Part shown: positions 16,734 to 25,639 of the stretch, piece after piece | Position numbering within the stretch: the stretch's first letter is position 1 | How the letters are laid out: each line of letters opens with the position of its first letter | NCBI RefSeq assembly: GCF_013364215.1 | Contig: NZ_CP054923.1 | Location: 372,001-436,000, forward strand | Direction: 5' to 3' | DNA: 64,000 nucleotides | Source of the DNA: Verrucosispora sp. NA02020 | GTDB lineage: Bacteria > Actinomycetota > Actinomycetes > Mycobacteriales > Micromonosporaceae | Translations under genes and position numbers: made by a program | The notes under the pieces: model-generated | The model's database searches: none | What the model saw: only the letters and a program-made list of their open reading frames with translations | Told to the model about the DNA's origin: nothing

Positions 16734-19700
16734 ATGTCCAGACTCCGTACCCGGCTGTCCGCCGTGCTCGTCGCGGTCGGCCTCGTCCTCACCGCGGCCC
16801 CCGCACCGCCGGCCGCCGCAGCCGGTGGGCCCAACCTGGCCGCCGGCCGTCCGGCCACCGCCAGCAGCGTCAACGGCTCGTTCGTCGCGGCCAACGTCAC
16901 CGACGGCAACGCCGGCACCTACTGGGAGAGCGGTGGTGCCCTCCCGCAGTGGGTGCAGGTCGACCTGGGCTCCGCCCACTCCGTCGACCAGGTCAAACTG
17001 AAACTGCCGGCCGGCTGGGAGTCCCGCACCCAGACGCTGTCGGTGCAGGGCAGCACCACCGGCAGCGCCTTCGCCACGATCGCCGGTTCGGCCGGCCGCA
17101 CCTTCAGCCCGGCCGGTGGCAACACGGTCACCCTCGACTTCCCGGCCACCACCACCCGGTACGTGCGGATCGCGATCACCGCGAACACCGGCTGGTCCGC
17201 CGCGCAACTCGCCGAGTTGGAGGTGTACGGCGCAGTGGCCTCGTCGGCCAACCTGGCGGCCGGTCGGAGCATGTCCGCCAGCGGCCACGCCGACGTCTAC
17301 GTCGCCGGCAACGCCAACGACGGCAACCAGAGCAGCTACTGGGAGAGCCCGAACAACGCCCTCCCGCAGTGGATCCAGGTGGACCTGGGCGCCACGGTCA
17401 CCGTCGACCGGCTGGTGCTCAAACTGCCCGCCGGGTGGGGCGCGCGCACTCAGACGGCGACCGTGCAGGGCAGCACCACCGGTACGAACTTCACCACCCT
17501 GGTCGCCTCCACCGGGTACGCCTTCAACCCGGCCAGCGGCAACACGGTGAGCATCACCGTCGGCTCGGCCGCCACCCGCTACGTCCGGTTGCTGGTCACC
17601 GCGAACACCGGCTGGTCGGCGGGGCAACTGGCCGAGATCGAGGTGTACGGCCCGGCCACCGGTGACACCCAGCCGCCGTCCGCGCCGACGAACCTGGCGT
17701 TCACCGAGCCGGGCAGTGGGCAGGTGCGGTTGACGTGGTCGGCGTCGACGGACAACGTCGGGGTGACCGGGTACGACGTGTATGCCAACGGTGCGTTGCG
17801 GGCGAGTGTGTCGGGTACGACGTTGGCGTTCTCGGACACGCAGCCGGCGAGTGCCACGGTGTCGTACGTGGTACGGGCCAGGGACGCGGCGGGCAACGTC
17901 TCGGCGAACAGCAACACCGTCACCCGTACCGGCAGTTCCGGCGACACCCAGGCACCCACCGCGCCGACGAACCTGGCGTTCACCGAGCCGGGCAGTGGGC
18001 AGGTGCGGTTGACGTGGTCGGCGTCGACGGACAACGTCGGGGTGACCGGGTACGACGTGTATGCCAACGGTGCGTTGCGGGCGAGTGTGTCGGGTACGAC
18101 GTTGGCGTTCTCGGACACGCAGCCGGCGAGTGCCACGGTGTCGTACGTGGTACGGGCCAGGGACGCGGCGGGCAACATCTCCGCGAACAGCAACACCGTC
18201 ACCCGTACCGGCAGCACGCCCGGCGGCACCGACCTGGCCGCCGGCAAGCCGGCCACCGCCTCGTCGATGGTGCACGTCTTCGCCGCGGCCAACGCCGTCG
18301 ACGGCGACGTCACCACCTACTGGGAGGGGGCACCGGGCGCGTACCCGGGCACGTTGACGGTCGCGCTCGGCGCCAACGCCAGCGTCAGCGCGATCGTGGT
18401 GAAGCTGAACCCGGACCCGGCGTGGGGTCCGCGCACCCAGACCTTCTCGGTGCTCGGCCGGGAGCAGTCCGCCTCCGGCTTCAGCACGCTGGTCGGCTCG
18501 GCGACCTACTCGTTCAGCCCGGCGGGCAGCAACACGGTCACCATCCCGGTCTCGGCGACCGCCGCCGACGTGCGACTCTCCTTCACCGCCAACACCGGGT
18601 CGTCGAACGGGCAGGTCGCCGAACTCCAGGTGATCGGCACCCCGGCACCGAACCCGGACCTCACCGTCACCACGGTGACCTCCGCCCCGGCCAACCCGGT
18701 GGAGACCGATCAGCTCACGCTCACCGCCACCGTCCGCAACGCGGGCACCCTGGCCGCCGGCGCGACCACGGTCGACTTCGCCCTGGACGGGACGAAGGTG
18801 GGCCAGGCGGCCGTCGGCGCGCTCGCCGCCGGTGCGTCGACGAGCGTGTCGACCACCGTCTCGGCCCGGAACGCGGGCAGTTACCAGCTCAGCGCCACGG
18901 TCGACCCGGCGAACACGATCATCGAGCAGAACGAGGGCAACAACGCGTACACGAACCCGACCCGGCTGACGGTCGGCCCGGTGGCCAGCTCCGACCTGGT
19001 CGCCTCGGCGGTCACCTGGTCACCGGGTACACCCGGCGCGGGTGCCACCGTCCGCTTCTCGGTGACCCTGCGCAACCAGGGCACCGTCGCCTCGGCGAGC
19101 GGGTCGCACGGCATCACGCTGACCGTGCTGAACGACGCCGGCACGGCGGTGCGGACGCTCACCGGATCGACGGGCGGCGGCATCGGCGCGGGTGTCACGG
19201 CGAGCCCGGTCGACCTGGGCACCTGGACGGCGGCCAACGGCCGGTACACCGTCCGGGTGGTGATCGCCGCCGACGCCAACGAACTGCCGGTGAAGCGGGC
19301 CAACAACACCAGCGAACGTCCGCTGTTCGTGGGACGCGGCGCCAACCTGCCGTACGACCACTACGAGGCCGAGGAGGGCTCGGTCGGCGGCGGAGCCCAG
19401 GTGATCGGGCCGAACCGGACCATCGGCGACCTGGCCGGAGAGGCGTCCGGCCGGCGGGCGGTGACCCTCAACACCACCGGCGCGTACGTCGAGTGGACCA
19501 CCAAGGCGCCGGCCAACGCCCTGGTCACCCGCTTCTCCATCCCGGACGCCCCGAACGGAGGCGGGATCACCTCGACGTTGAACATCTATGTCAACGGGGT
19601 GCTGCACAAGCCGATCAGCCTCACCTCGAAGCACATCTGGCTGTACGGCGCCGAGGCCAGCCCGAGCGACTCGCCGAGCGCGGGCCCGCCCCGGCACCTC

Positions 19701-21020
19701 TACGACGAGGCGAACGTGCTGCTCAACTCCACCATCCCGGCCGGCAGCCGGATCCGGTTGCAGAAGGACCCGGCGAACACCACCACGTACGCCGTCGACT
19801 TCGTCGACCTGGAGCAGGTGACTCCCCGGGAGAACCCGGACCCGGCGCGGTACCGGGTGCCGAACGGGTTCAGCCACGCCGACGTGCAGAGCGCGTTGGA
19901 CGCGGTCCGGATGGACACCACCGGCAACCTGGTCGGTGTCTACCTGCCCGCCGGCACGTACGAGACCGCCCAGAAGTTCCAGGTGTACGGCAAGGCGGTG
20001 AAGGTGGTCGGCGCCGGCATGTGGTTCACCCGGTTCCAGACGCCGTCGTCGCAGCAGAACACCGACGCCGGGTTCCGGGTGGAGCCGAGCGCCAGCGGGT
20101 CGACCTTCTCCCACCTGGCGTTCTTCGGCAACTACACGGTCCGGCAGGACGGGCCCGGCAAGGTCTGGGGTGAACTCAAGGACGTCGACGACCTCACCCT
20201 GGACAACGTCTGGGTCGAGCACACGGTCTGCGCGTACTGGGGGGTGAGCGTCAGCGGCCTGAAGATCACCGACAGCCGCTTCCGGAACACCTTCGCCGAC
20301 GCGGTGAACCTGACCAACGGCAGCACCGACAACCTGGTCAGCAACTCGGAGGGCAGGTCCAACGGCGACGACGCCTTCGCGCTCTTCTCCGCGACCGACC
20401 AGGGCGCGTCGACCGGCAACCACGGCAACGTGTTCGAGAACCTGACCGCCACGTTGACCTGGCGGGCGGCCGGGATCGCCGTGTACGGCGGCTACGACAA
20501 CGTGTTCCGCAACCTCTACATCGCGGACATGCTGACGTACTCGGGCATCACCATCAGTTCACTGGACTTCGGATATCCGTTCGTCGGATTCGGGTCCAGC
20601 CCACCGACCCGTTTCGAGAACATCTCGTTGGTCCGGGCCGGTGGTCATTTCTGGGGTGCGCAGACCTTCCCGGCGATCTGGGTGTTCTCCGCGTCCAAGG
20701 AGTTCCGGGGCATCCGCGTCAGCGACGTGGACATCGTCGACCCGACCTACTCCGGCATCATGTTCCAGACCAAGTACACCGGCAGTCAACCGGAGAACCC
20801 GATCACCGACACGGTCTTCACCAACGTGTCGATCAGCGGTGCCCGGCGCAGCGGTGACGCCTTCGACGCCAAGTCGGGCTTCGGGATCTGGGTCAACGAG
20901 ATGCCCGAGGCGGGTCAGGGCCCGGCAGTCGGCTCGGTCACCTTCACCAACCTGCGGTTGAGCGACAACTGGCAGGACATCCGCAACACCACGTCCACCT
21001 TCACCATCAACCGCAACTGA
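16734..21020 (+). CDS. Very large secreted GH87-type alpha-1,3-glucanase with discoidin, FN3 and CARDB modules
   Basis: A 1428-residue exported multimodular enzyme. Order: signal peptide (1 to about 30, ending PPAAAA), two discoidin domains (about 33-308), two nearly identical FN3 domains (317-401 and 410-494), a third discoidin domain (about 500-638), two CARDB-like beta-sandwiches (about 642-865), a carbohydrate-binding domain starting near 872 (YDHYEAEEGSVGG) and a C-terminal beta-helix with FADAVNLTNG and SNGDDAFALF (Asp pair near 1211) in the positions of the acidic cluster of the neighbouring enzyme. Here the catalytic part is C-terminal, whereas in the gene before it the binding modules follow the catalytic part. 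The two would attack the same insoluble glucan with different targeting. The role is inferred from family resemblance. Confidence 0.7.
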   Translation: MSRLRTRLSAVLVAVGLVLTAAPAPPAAAAGGPNLAAGRPATASSVNGSFVAANVTDGNAGTYWESGGALPQWVQVDLGSAHSVDQVKLKLPAGWESRTQTLSVQGSTTGSAFATIAGSAGRTFSPAGGNTVTLDFPATTTRYVRIAITANTGWSAAQLAELEVYGAVASSANLAAGRSMSASGHADVYVAGNANDGNQSSYWESPNNALPQWIQVDLGATVTVDRLVLKLPAGWGARTQTATVQGSTTGTNFTTLVASTGYAFNPASGNTVSITVGSAATRYVRLLVTANTGWSAGQLAEIEVYGPATGDTQPPSAPTNLAFTEPGSGQVRLTWSASTDNVGVTGYDVYANGALRASVSGTTLAFSDTQPASATVSYVVRARDAAGNVSANSNTVTRTGSSGDTQAPTAPTNLAFTEPGSGQVRLTWSASTDNVGVTGYDVYANGALRASVSGTTLAFSDTQPASATVSYVVRARDAAGNISANSNTVTRTGSTPGGTDLAAGKPATASSMVHVFAAANAVDGDVTTYWEGAPGAYPGTLTVALGANASVSAIVVKLNPDPAWGPRTQTFSVLGREQSASGFSTLVGSATYSFSPAGSNTVTIPVSATAADVRLSFTANTGSSNGQVAELQVIGTPAPNPDLTVTTVTSAPANPVETDQLTLTATVRNAGTLAAGATTVDFALDGTKVGQAAVGALAAGASTSVSTTVSARNAGSYQLSATVDPANTIIEQNEGNNAYTNPTRLTVGPVASSDLVASAVTWSPGTPGAGATVRFSVTLRNQGTVASASGSHGITLTVLNDAGTAVRTLTGSTGGGIGAGVTASPVDLGTWTAANGRYTVRVVIAADANELPVKRANNTSERPLFVGRGANLPYDHYEAEEGSVGGGAQVIGPNRTIGDLAGEASGRRAVTLNTTGAYVEWTTKAPANALVTRFSIPDAPNGGGITSTLNIYVNGVLHKPISLTSKHIWLYGAEASPSDSPSAGPPRHLYDEANVLLNSTIPAGSRIRLQKDPANTTTYAVDFVDLEQVTPRENPDPARYRVPNGFSHADVQSALDAVRMDTTGNLVGVYLPAGTYETAQKFQVYGKAVKVVGAGMWFTRFQTPSSQQNTDAGFRVEPSASGSTFSHLAFFGNYTVRQDGPGKVWGELKDVDDLTLDNVWVEHTVCAYWGVSVSGLKITDSRFRNTFADAVNLTNGSTDNLVSNSEGRSNGDDAFALFSATDQGASTGNHGNVFENLTATLTWRAAGIAVYGGYDNVFRNLYIADMLTYSGITISSLDFGYPFVGFGSSPPTRFENISLVRAGGHFWGAQTFPAIWVFSASKEFRGIRVSDVDIVDPTYSGIMFQTKYTGSQPENPITDTVFTNVSISGARRSGDAFDAKSGFGIWVNEMPEAGQGPAVGSVTFTNLRLSDNWQDIRNTTSTFTINRN
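17682..18214 (+). repeat. Two nearly identical FN3-coding units in tandem
   Basis: The 254 bases at 17682-17935 recur at 17961-18214 (period 279 bases, 93 codons). I find only two differences, at the codons giving NVSAN versus NISAN. The unit uses many G-ending codons (TTG, ACG, GTG, TCG), unlike the C-ending style around it. This indicates a recent duplication or gene conversion of an FN3 module. Confidence 0.9.
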
Positions 21021-21060
21021 CCCACACTCCGCCCTCACGTCGATAGCCGGCCCTGACGTC

Positions 21061-21128
21061 GATCATGGAGTTGTGGCACTCCCGATAGCCCACAAGAAGG
21101 GCAAAGAGTCCGCCACAACTCTTTGATC
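21061..21128. repeat. Imperfect long inverted repeat, possible REP-like palindromic element
   Basis: The arm at 21061-21077 (GATCATGGAGTTGTGGC) pairs with 21112-21128 at 15 of 17 positions, enclosing 34 bases. It lies in the 200-base gap between the glucanase and the Rieske gene and has no coding capacity. It could fold as a terminator for the glucanase, but its mixed base composition and ATGGAGTTGTGG core look like a dispersed intergenic palindrome of the kind found in Micromonosporaceae genomes. Copy number elsewhere cannot be seen. Confidence 0.55.
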
Positions 21129-21220
21129 GCGGGGGTCCGTCGGAGACGGCGTGACACGGTCGCCGACGGTTCGTCCCCGACGACCGGTTTGCGCCCGCGT
21201 ACGGCGGGAAGTCGGTACGG

Positions 21221-22072
21221 GTGCGAGCGTTGTTGACGAAGATCGAGCAAGCGTCCGGGCTGGACCGGTTCGGTGACCGGTTGCAGCGAGCGGTGCAGGG
21301 CACCCTGCGCGGGCAGCGGGTCCGGGACCTGCTGCACGGTGTCTGGCTGGGTCATCCGCTGCACCCGGCGATGGTGCAGGTGCCGGTGGGCTCGTGGGTC
21401 AGTGCGGCGATCCTGGACCTGATGCCGGGCCAGCGTCGAGCCGCCACCACGCTCACCACCATCGGCACGGTGAGCGCGTTGCCGGCGGCCGTCGCCGGGC
21501 TCAACGACTGGGCCGCGCTCTCCCGTGACCAGCGTCGGGTCGGCCTGGTGCACGCCGCCTCGAACACCGTCGCGCTGGTCCTCTACTCCGGCTCGGTGGC
21601 CGCGCGGTTCTCCGGCCGCCACCAACTCGGCCGGACCCTCGGCTGGCTCGGGCTCGGTGCCGCCGGTGCCGGCGCGTACCTGGGGGGACACCTGGCGTAC
21701 AAGCAGGGTGCCCAGGTCAACGTGAGCGTCTCCGACCTGCACCTGATCAGCGACGGTTGGCACTCGGTCGCCGAGATGGCCACGCTGCCGCAGCGGCAAC
21801 TGGTGACCCGCAAGGTGGACGACGTCTCGGTGATCCTCTATCGGCACGGCGACGACGTCACGGTGATGCTCGAACGCTGCCCGCACCAGAGCGGCCCGCT
21901 CGGCGAGGGCGAGGTCACCGAGATCGACGGCCACGCCTGCGTGGTGTGTCCGTGGCACGGCAGCACCTTCCGCCTCAACGGCGGCGAGGTGGTGCACGGC
22001 CCGTCCGGCAACGACCAGCAGACCCTGCCGACCCGGGTGGTCGCGGGCCGGGTGGAGGCCCGGCTGCCGTGA
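21221..22072 (+). CDS. DUF2231-like membrane protein fused to a Rieske [2Fe-2S] domain
   Basis: A 283-residue protein. The first half has hydrophobic segments with the GVWLGHPLHPAMVQVPVGSW motif typical of DUF2231 membrane proteins. The second half is a Rieske ferredoxin domain with CPHQSGPL and CVVCPWHGSTF, supplying the two Cys and two His ligands of the cluster. It is probably a membrane-anchored electron-transfer protein; donor and acceptor are unknown. The start GTG 21221 is weakly supported by an upstream GGGAAG. It is convergent with the LysM gene, with only 14 bases between the stops. Confidence 0.82.
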   Translation: MRALLTKIEQASGLDRFGDRLQRAVQGTLRGQRVRDLLHGVWLGHPLHPAMVQVPVGSWVSAAILDLMPGQRRAATTLTTIGTVSALPAAVAGLNDWAALSRDQRRVGLVHAASNTVALVLYSGSVAARFSGRHQLGRTLGWLGLGAAGAGAYLGGHLAYKQGAQVNVSVSDLHLISDGWHSVAEMATLPQRQLVTRKVDDVSVILYRHGDDVTVMLERCPHQSGPLGEGEVTEIDGHACVVCPWHGSTFRLNGGEVVHGPSGNDQQTLPTRVVAGRVEARLP

Positions 22073-22086
22073 GGCGACGGCCCCGG

Positions 22087-23190
22087 TCAGTCCTTGCGGT
22101 GACGGCCGACCGGCAGTTCGGCGGGCGGACCGCTCCGGACCGGCTGCCGGGTGGCGGCCACCGGCACCGGGCGACGCCGTAGGCCGAGCACCGCACCGAT
22201 CTGGGCCCCCACGATGCTGGCCACGGCGAGCACCGCCGAGATGGCGAGCGGACGGTTCACCCGGTCCGGTTCACCGGCCCGTGCCGCGCCCACCGTCACC
22301 ACCGGCGGATGCCCCTCCGGTGCCTCGTCGTGCGGTGCCGGCCGTCCCTGCGGCGTGGCGGCGGGAGAGGGCGGCGTGGGCGCGGCGGACTCCGGCTGCT
22401 CCACATCCGGCTTCGACGGCGTCGGCCTCGACGGCGTCGGACGCGACTGCTCGGGAGCGGGACGGGCCTGCGCACCGACCAGCCGGCCGGTCGCGTGCGG
22501 CCGGGCACCCTGGTCGTCCGCGTTGGCCGGCAGCGTGATCAGTTGGCCGGGGCGGATCCGGTCCGGGTCCCGCAGCTTGTTGAGCGCGGCCAACTCCCGG
22601 TAGTCCTCGAAGTCGTCCAGGTAACGGTCGGCGACCTTGCCGAGGTAGTCGCCCTTCGCCACCTTGTATACCGGCGCGTCGGCGGTCGCGCGTTCCGTCC
22701 CCGAGGACACCGGCTCGTACGCCGTGGGCGGCCCGGCGAGCGTCGCGGTGGCCGCCGCCGGCGCCGAGTAGGCGGGGGCGGTGTAGGCCGTGGTGGCGGC
22801 CGTGGCCGCCGGGCTGGCGGCGATGATCAACGCGACCGAGCCGACCAGGGCCGCCGCCGCCCGCTGCTGCCGACCCATCCCGGGCAGCCGGGGCGCCGGG
22901 CGGCGCAGCGACTGCGCGCCCAACTCCACGAGCACCGACAGCGCGAAGCTGGCCCAGCCGAACCAGCCGACGATCGCCAACGCCCGCAGGAAGAGTTGCC
23001 CGTCGTCCCGGCTGGTCAGCGTGGTGCCGATCTCCGCGAGTGTGGGCACGTGGTCCGGCAGAGGGTTGCCGGCGAACGCCACCAACGCGATCGGACCGCC
23101 GACCAGCAGACCGATCAGCACCACCAGTGCGCCGAATCCGGTCAGCACCCGACCGACCCGCCGTACGGCGGTGCCACCCGATGCGGCCAT
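22087..23190 (-). CDS. LysM-domain membrane protein at the end of the tad locus
   Basis: A 367-residue protein. It has an N-terminal transmembrane segment (FGALVVLIGLLVGGPIALVAF), one or two further hydrophobic segments before residue 140, a LysM peptidoglycan-binding domain (VYKVAKGDYLGKVADRYL through RPGQLITLP), a Pro/Ser-rich stretch and a C-terminal membrane segment (AISAVLAVASIVGAQIGAVLG). In related actinobacteria the tad locus often includes a longer protein with this layout plus a BTAD regulatory domain; here that domain is absent. It would anchor or guide the pilus machine at the cell wall. The start has GGAAGG five bases upstream. Confidence 0.8.
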   Translation of the reverse strand: MAASGGTAVRRVGRVLTGFGALVVLIGLLVGGPIALVAFAGNPLPDHVPTLAEIGTTLTSRDDGQLFLRALAIVGWFGWASFALSVLVELGAQSLRRPAPRLPGMGRQQRAAAALVGSVALIIAASPAATAATTAYTAPAYSAPAAATATLAGPPTAYEPVSSGTERATADAPVYKVAKGDYLGKVADRYLDDFEDYRELAALNKLRDPDRIRPGQLITLPANADDQGARPHATGRLVGAQARPAPEQSRPTPSRPTPSKPDVEQPESAAPTPPSPAATPQGRPAPHDEAPEGHPPVVTVGAARAGEPDRVNRPLAISAVLAVASIVGAQIGAVLGLRRRPVPVAATRQPVRSGPPAELPVGRHRKD

Positions 23191-23205
23191 GGCTACCTTC
23201 CTTCC

Positions 23206-23631
23206 CTAGGGAGCCCCGGTCAGCGCCCGCGCGGTCGCCTCACCGGAGACGGTGACGGTGTTGGAGAAGCCGAAGAGGCCGAGCATCGCCCGGCGGTAGG
23301 TGACGGACACCCGTACCCGGATGACGGTCTCGCCGTCGACCACCGGGAAGGTCACGTCGTGGCCGGTGGCCCCGGCGGCGGCGAGGTAGTCCGCGACGGC
23401 CGCGCGGGCCTCGGTCTGGTCGATGCGCTTCGGGCCGCCCTCGATGGCGGTCGCCCGGTCGATGGCCTGGCCACCGGTCCGGGCCGCCTCGGCGGCCAGG
23501 TTCTCGGCGCGTTGCAGTGTGCGGAGCTGACCGGCGCCGTCGAACGCCATGCCGATGATGCCGAGCACGCCGATCATCGCCACGGCGAGGAAGATGCTCA
23601 CCCGCCCGGCGTCCCCGCGCCCGGCCGTCAT
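23206..23631 (-). CDS. TadE/TadG-like pseudopilin, C-terminal gene of the pseudopilin trio
   Basis: A 141-residue protein with a short basic leader (MTAGRGDAGR), one hydrophobic helix (VSIFLAVAMIGVLGIIGMAF) and a soluble part (ENLAAEAARTGGQAIDRA), the pattern of TadE/TadG minor pseudopilins. ATG 23631 is preferred because it overlaps the previous stop (ATGA); an upstream in-frame extension lacks the pattern. It likely sits in the membrane as part of the Flp-pilus assembly. Confidence 0.78.
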   Translation of the reverse strand: MTAGRGDAGRVSIFLAVAMIGVLGIIGMAFDGAGQLRTLQRAENLAAEAARTGGQAIDRATAIEGGPKRIDQTEARAAVADYLAAAGATGHDVTFPVVDGETVIRVRVSVTYRRAMLGLFGFSNTVTVSGEATARALTGAP

Positions 23632-24080
23632 CCCCGGCTCCGGTAACGGTCCAACGGCGAGGTGAACGAGGCGGTGACCCGGTTTCCGCTCGGCATCCTC
23701 AGGACGGAGATCCTGATGTCCTGGTAGGAGACGGTACAAGCGATCTGCACGGTGACCGTGGCGTCCTGCCCGACGGAGCTGCTGAAGGCTTGACCGAAGG
23801 TGGTGGACCGTCCGTCGACCGATCCGCTGAAGGTCACCTGCGGCTCGCCGGAGCAGGCCAACCCCCTCCAGTCGAGCTGGCTGCGGACCGCGTCGAGGGC
23901 CTCGGTGCGGGCGGTGCGGGCGTCGCGGGAGATGGAGGCCGCGCGGGCGGCGTCGTGTGCCGCCGCCTCCAGTGCCTCGCTGGCCACCGCGGTACGCCCG
24001 GCGACTCCGGCCAGCACCATCATGGCCAGGAACGCGGGTGCCAGGACGGCCACCTCGATCGAGACCGAGCCCCGGCTCAT
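23628..24080 (-). CDS. TadE-like pseudopilin
   Basis: A 150-residue protein starting MSRGSVSIEVAVLAPAFLAMMV: a short leader ending in Gly, then Ser-Val-Ser-Ile-Glu and a hydrophobic helix, the TadE-family prepilin layout with the Glu five residues after the Gly. Its start overlaps the upstream stop (ATGA); an alternative in-frame ATG at 24092 adds four residues and has a GGCGGA behind it. It is likely processed by the prepilin peptidase encoded at 31669. Confidence 0.82.
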   Translation of the reverse strand: MSRGSVSIEVAVLAPAFLAMMVLAGVAGRTAVASEALEAAAHDAARAASISRDARTARTEALDAVRSQLDWRGLACSGEPQVTFSGSVDGRSTTFGQAFSSSVGQDATVTVQIACTVSYQDIRISVLRMPSGNRVTASFTSPLDRYRSRG

Positions 24081-24523
24081 GGTGCGGTCCATCGTTCCGC
24101 CGTCCCGTGTGCGGTCTCTTCGATGGAGAAGCTGACTCCCGGCACCACCGACAGAGAGCGGCCGGTCACCGTGCACGTCACGTCGGTGGCCGAGGTGACG
24201 CAGCTCGGCCCTGGTTCGTCCCAGTCGACCAGCCAGCCACCGGCCTGGGTGAGGAAGCGCGCGGCGCGTTCCTCGCCGGCCCCGGCCGGAGCCTGGTGAA
24301 GCCGCTGTGCGTTGACTCCGCTCTGTGCCGCGTTGAGCGCGGTGGACCTGGCGACAAAGACGGCGGCCACCTGGATCGAGCCGAACAGCAGGATCAGGAT
24401 CGCCGGTAGCGCCACCGCCAACTCCACCGGGTTGCCGCCGCGTTCGCCGTCACCGGGCAGCCGAGGGTGCCGGATGGCCGTGACCATCCGGCACCCGGCG
24501 TAGCGGCGGCGGCGCATCGTCAC
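24077..24523 (-). CDS. TadE-like pseudopilin
   Basis: A 148-residue protein (GTG start 24523, GTGA overlap with the small upstream gene) with a long basic leader, then GDGERGGNPVELAVALPAIL: Gly followed by Asn-Pro-Val-Glu and a hydrophobic helix, again the TadE prepilin site with the Glu at +5. The rest contains two Cys in a soluble domain (GPSCVTSATDVTCTVTG) that could form a disulfide outside the cell. Confidence 0.82.
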   Translation of the reverse strand: MTMRRRRYAGCRMVTAIRHPRLPGDGERGGNPVELAVALPAILILLFGSIQVAAVFVARSTALNAAQSGVNAQRLHQAPAGAGEERAARFLTQAGGWLVDWDEPGPSCVTSATDVTCTVTGRSLSVVPGVSFSIEETAHGTAERWTAP

Positions 24524-24747
24524 GGTGCCGGCGGCCCGGGGATGCGGCCCATCCAGTTGTTGGCGGCGGTCAGGGCCGCTGCCGTGACCGCCAACGCCAC
24601 CGTCACCAGGCCGAAGATGATCACGGCGGTCGGTACGGGGCTGTCGCCACGGTCCCCCCGCAGGTACACAAGCCGCGCCCGCAGCGCGGTCTGTACGTGG
24701 GTCAGCCGCACGCCCAGCGCGGCGTTCAGTTCGGTGAGGACGGACAT
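24520..24747 (-). CDS. Small single-helix protein in the Flp pilin position
   Basis: A 75-residue protein with one hydrophobic helix (TAVIIFGLVTVALAVTAAALTAA) after a basic stretch ending RGDRGDSPVPTAV. Its place between TadC and the TadE-like genes, and its size, match the major Flp pilin of tad loci. The usual Glu at +5 of mature pilin is missing (the residues after Gly are Asp-Ser-Pro-Val-Pro), so it is either an atypical pilin or an accessory membrane peptide. A good ribosome-binding site (GAAGGAG) precedes it. Confidence 0.6.
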   Translation of the reverse strand: MSVLTELNAALGVRLTHVQTALRARLVYLRGDRGDSPVPTAVIIFGLVTVALAVTAAALTAANNWMGRIPGPPAP

Positions 24748-24775
24748 CGGGGGCTCCTTCGGTTGAGGTCGAGTG

Positions 24776-25639
24776 CTAAAGGCGGGCGAGGAAGGGATAG
24801 ATGGCGAAGCCGAGCAGGACGAAGACCAGCAGCGCGCCGGGAATGTCGAGCCGGCTGGTCACTCCCTCGGCCCGGGCCAGGTTGTCGGTGCGGATCTGGT
24901 CGCGCAGCGAGTCGGCGCGGCTGCGCAGGGTCTCGTGCACCTGGGCGCCCTCGCTGCCGGACGAGCGCATGATCGCGCCGACGTCGCCCAGCTCGGGGAT
25001 GCCGATCCGGTCGGAGAGGCCGCGGAGTTCGTCCCAGGGCGAGTGCATCTGCATCTGGGCCATGCGCAGTGCCTCGGAGATCCGGTCGAAGACCCAGCCC
25101 TCACAGATGGCGGCGGCCCGCTCCAACGACTGCACCGGGCCGTGCGCGGCGGAGAGCTGCAACGCGACCAGATCCAGGTAGGTACAGACCGCCTGCCGGA
25201 ACTCGTCCCGGGCCGCCTCCGCGCGGGCGATCATCGACCGGTGCGCGACCAGCGCGCAGAGCACTGCCAGACCGAGGCTGCCCAGCACCGGTACGGTCAG
25301 CGGCAGCGAGACGCCCACGGCCAACAGCGTGAAGCCGAGCAGGGCCGGTGCGGCGAGCCCGATCAACGCGGACAGCAGCATGGAGAGGGCGTACTGCTCG
25401 GGGGTGCGGTCGAGCAGGGCCAGTTGCCGGTGCGGCGGGCGCAGCCAGCGGGCCAGCCCGGTCAGCCAGTCCAGCCGGCGGTCGGCCGGACCGAGCCGGG
25501 TCGCGCCCGGCGGCTGGTGCAGTCGCCGCAGAGCCGGACCGAGCGCCGGGGTCGCCGGCACCAGCTCGCGCACGATCAGGTACACGCCCAGCCCGACCAC
25601 GGCACCGCTGAGCACCGCGATGGTGAGGTGCAGGTTCAC
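24776..25639 (-). CDS. tadC: Tad pilus inner-membrane platform protein TadC
   Basis: A 287-residue type II secretion F domain protein with N-terminal hydrophobic segment (LTIAVLSGAVVGLGVYLIV), a central membrane pair and a C-terminal segment ending VFVLLGFAIYPFL. The cytoplasmic region GSEGAQVHETLRSRADSLR is characteristic of TadB/TadC proteins. It forms the membrane platform together with TadB. The GTG start overlaps the tadB stop (GTGA). Confidence 0.87.
   Translation of the reverse strand: MNLHLTIAVLSGAVVGLGVYLIVRELVPATPALGPALRRLHQPPGATRLGPADRRLDWLTGLARWLRPPHRQLALLDRTPEQYALSMLLSALIGLAAPALLGFTLLAVGVSLPLTVPVLGSLGLAVLCALVAHRSMIARAEAARDEFRQAVCTYLDLVALQLSAAHGPVQSLERAAAICEGWVFDRISEALRMAQMQMHSPWDELRGLSDRIGIPELGDVGAIMRSSGSEGAQVHETLRSRADSLRDQIRTDNLARAEGVTSRLDIPGALLVFVLLGFAIYPFLARL

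Noticed and set aside
22309..23646. Long open frame on the + strand opposite the LysM gene and the pseudopilin genes
   Set aside because: The translation is Arg/Gly/Pro-rich without domains, while the minus strand shows membrane, LysM and pilin-like features with ribosome-binding sites and ATGA coupling. Such shadows are normal at this G+C.
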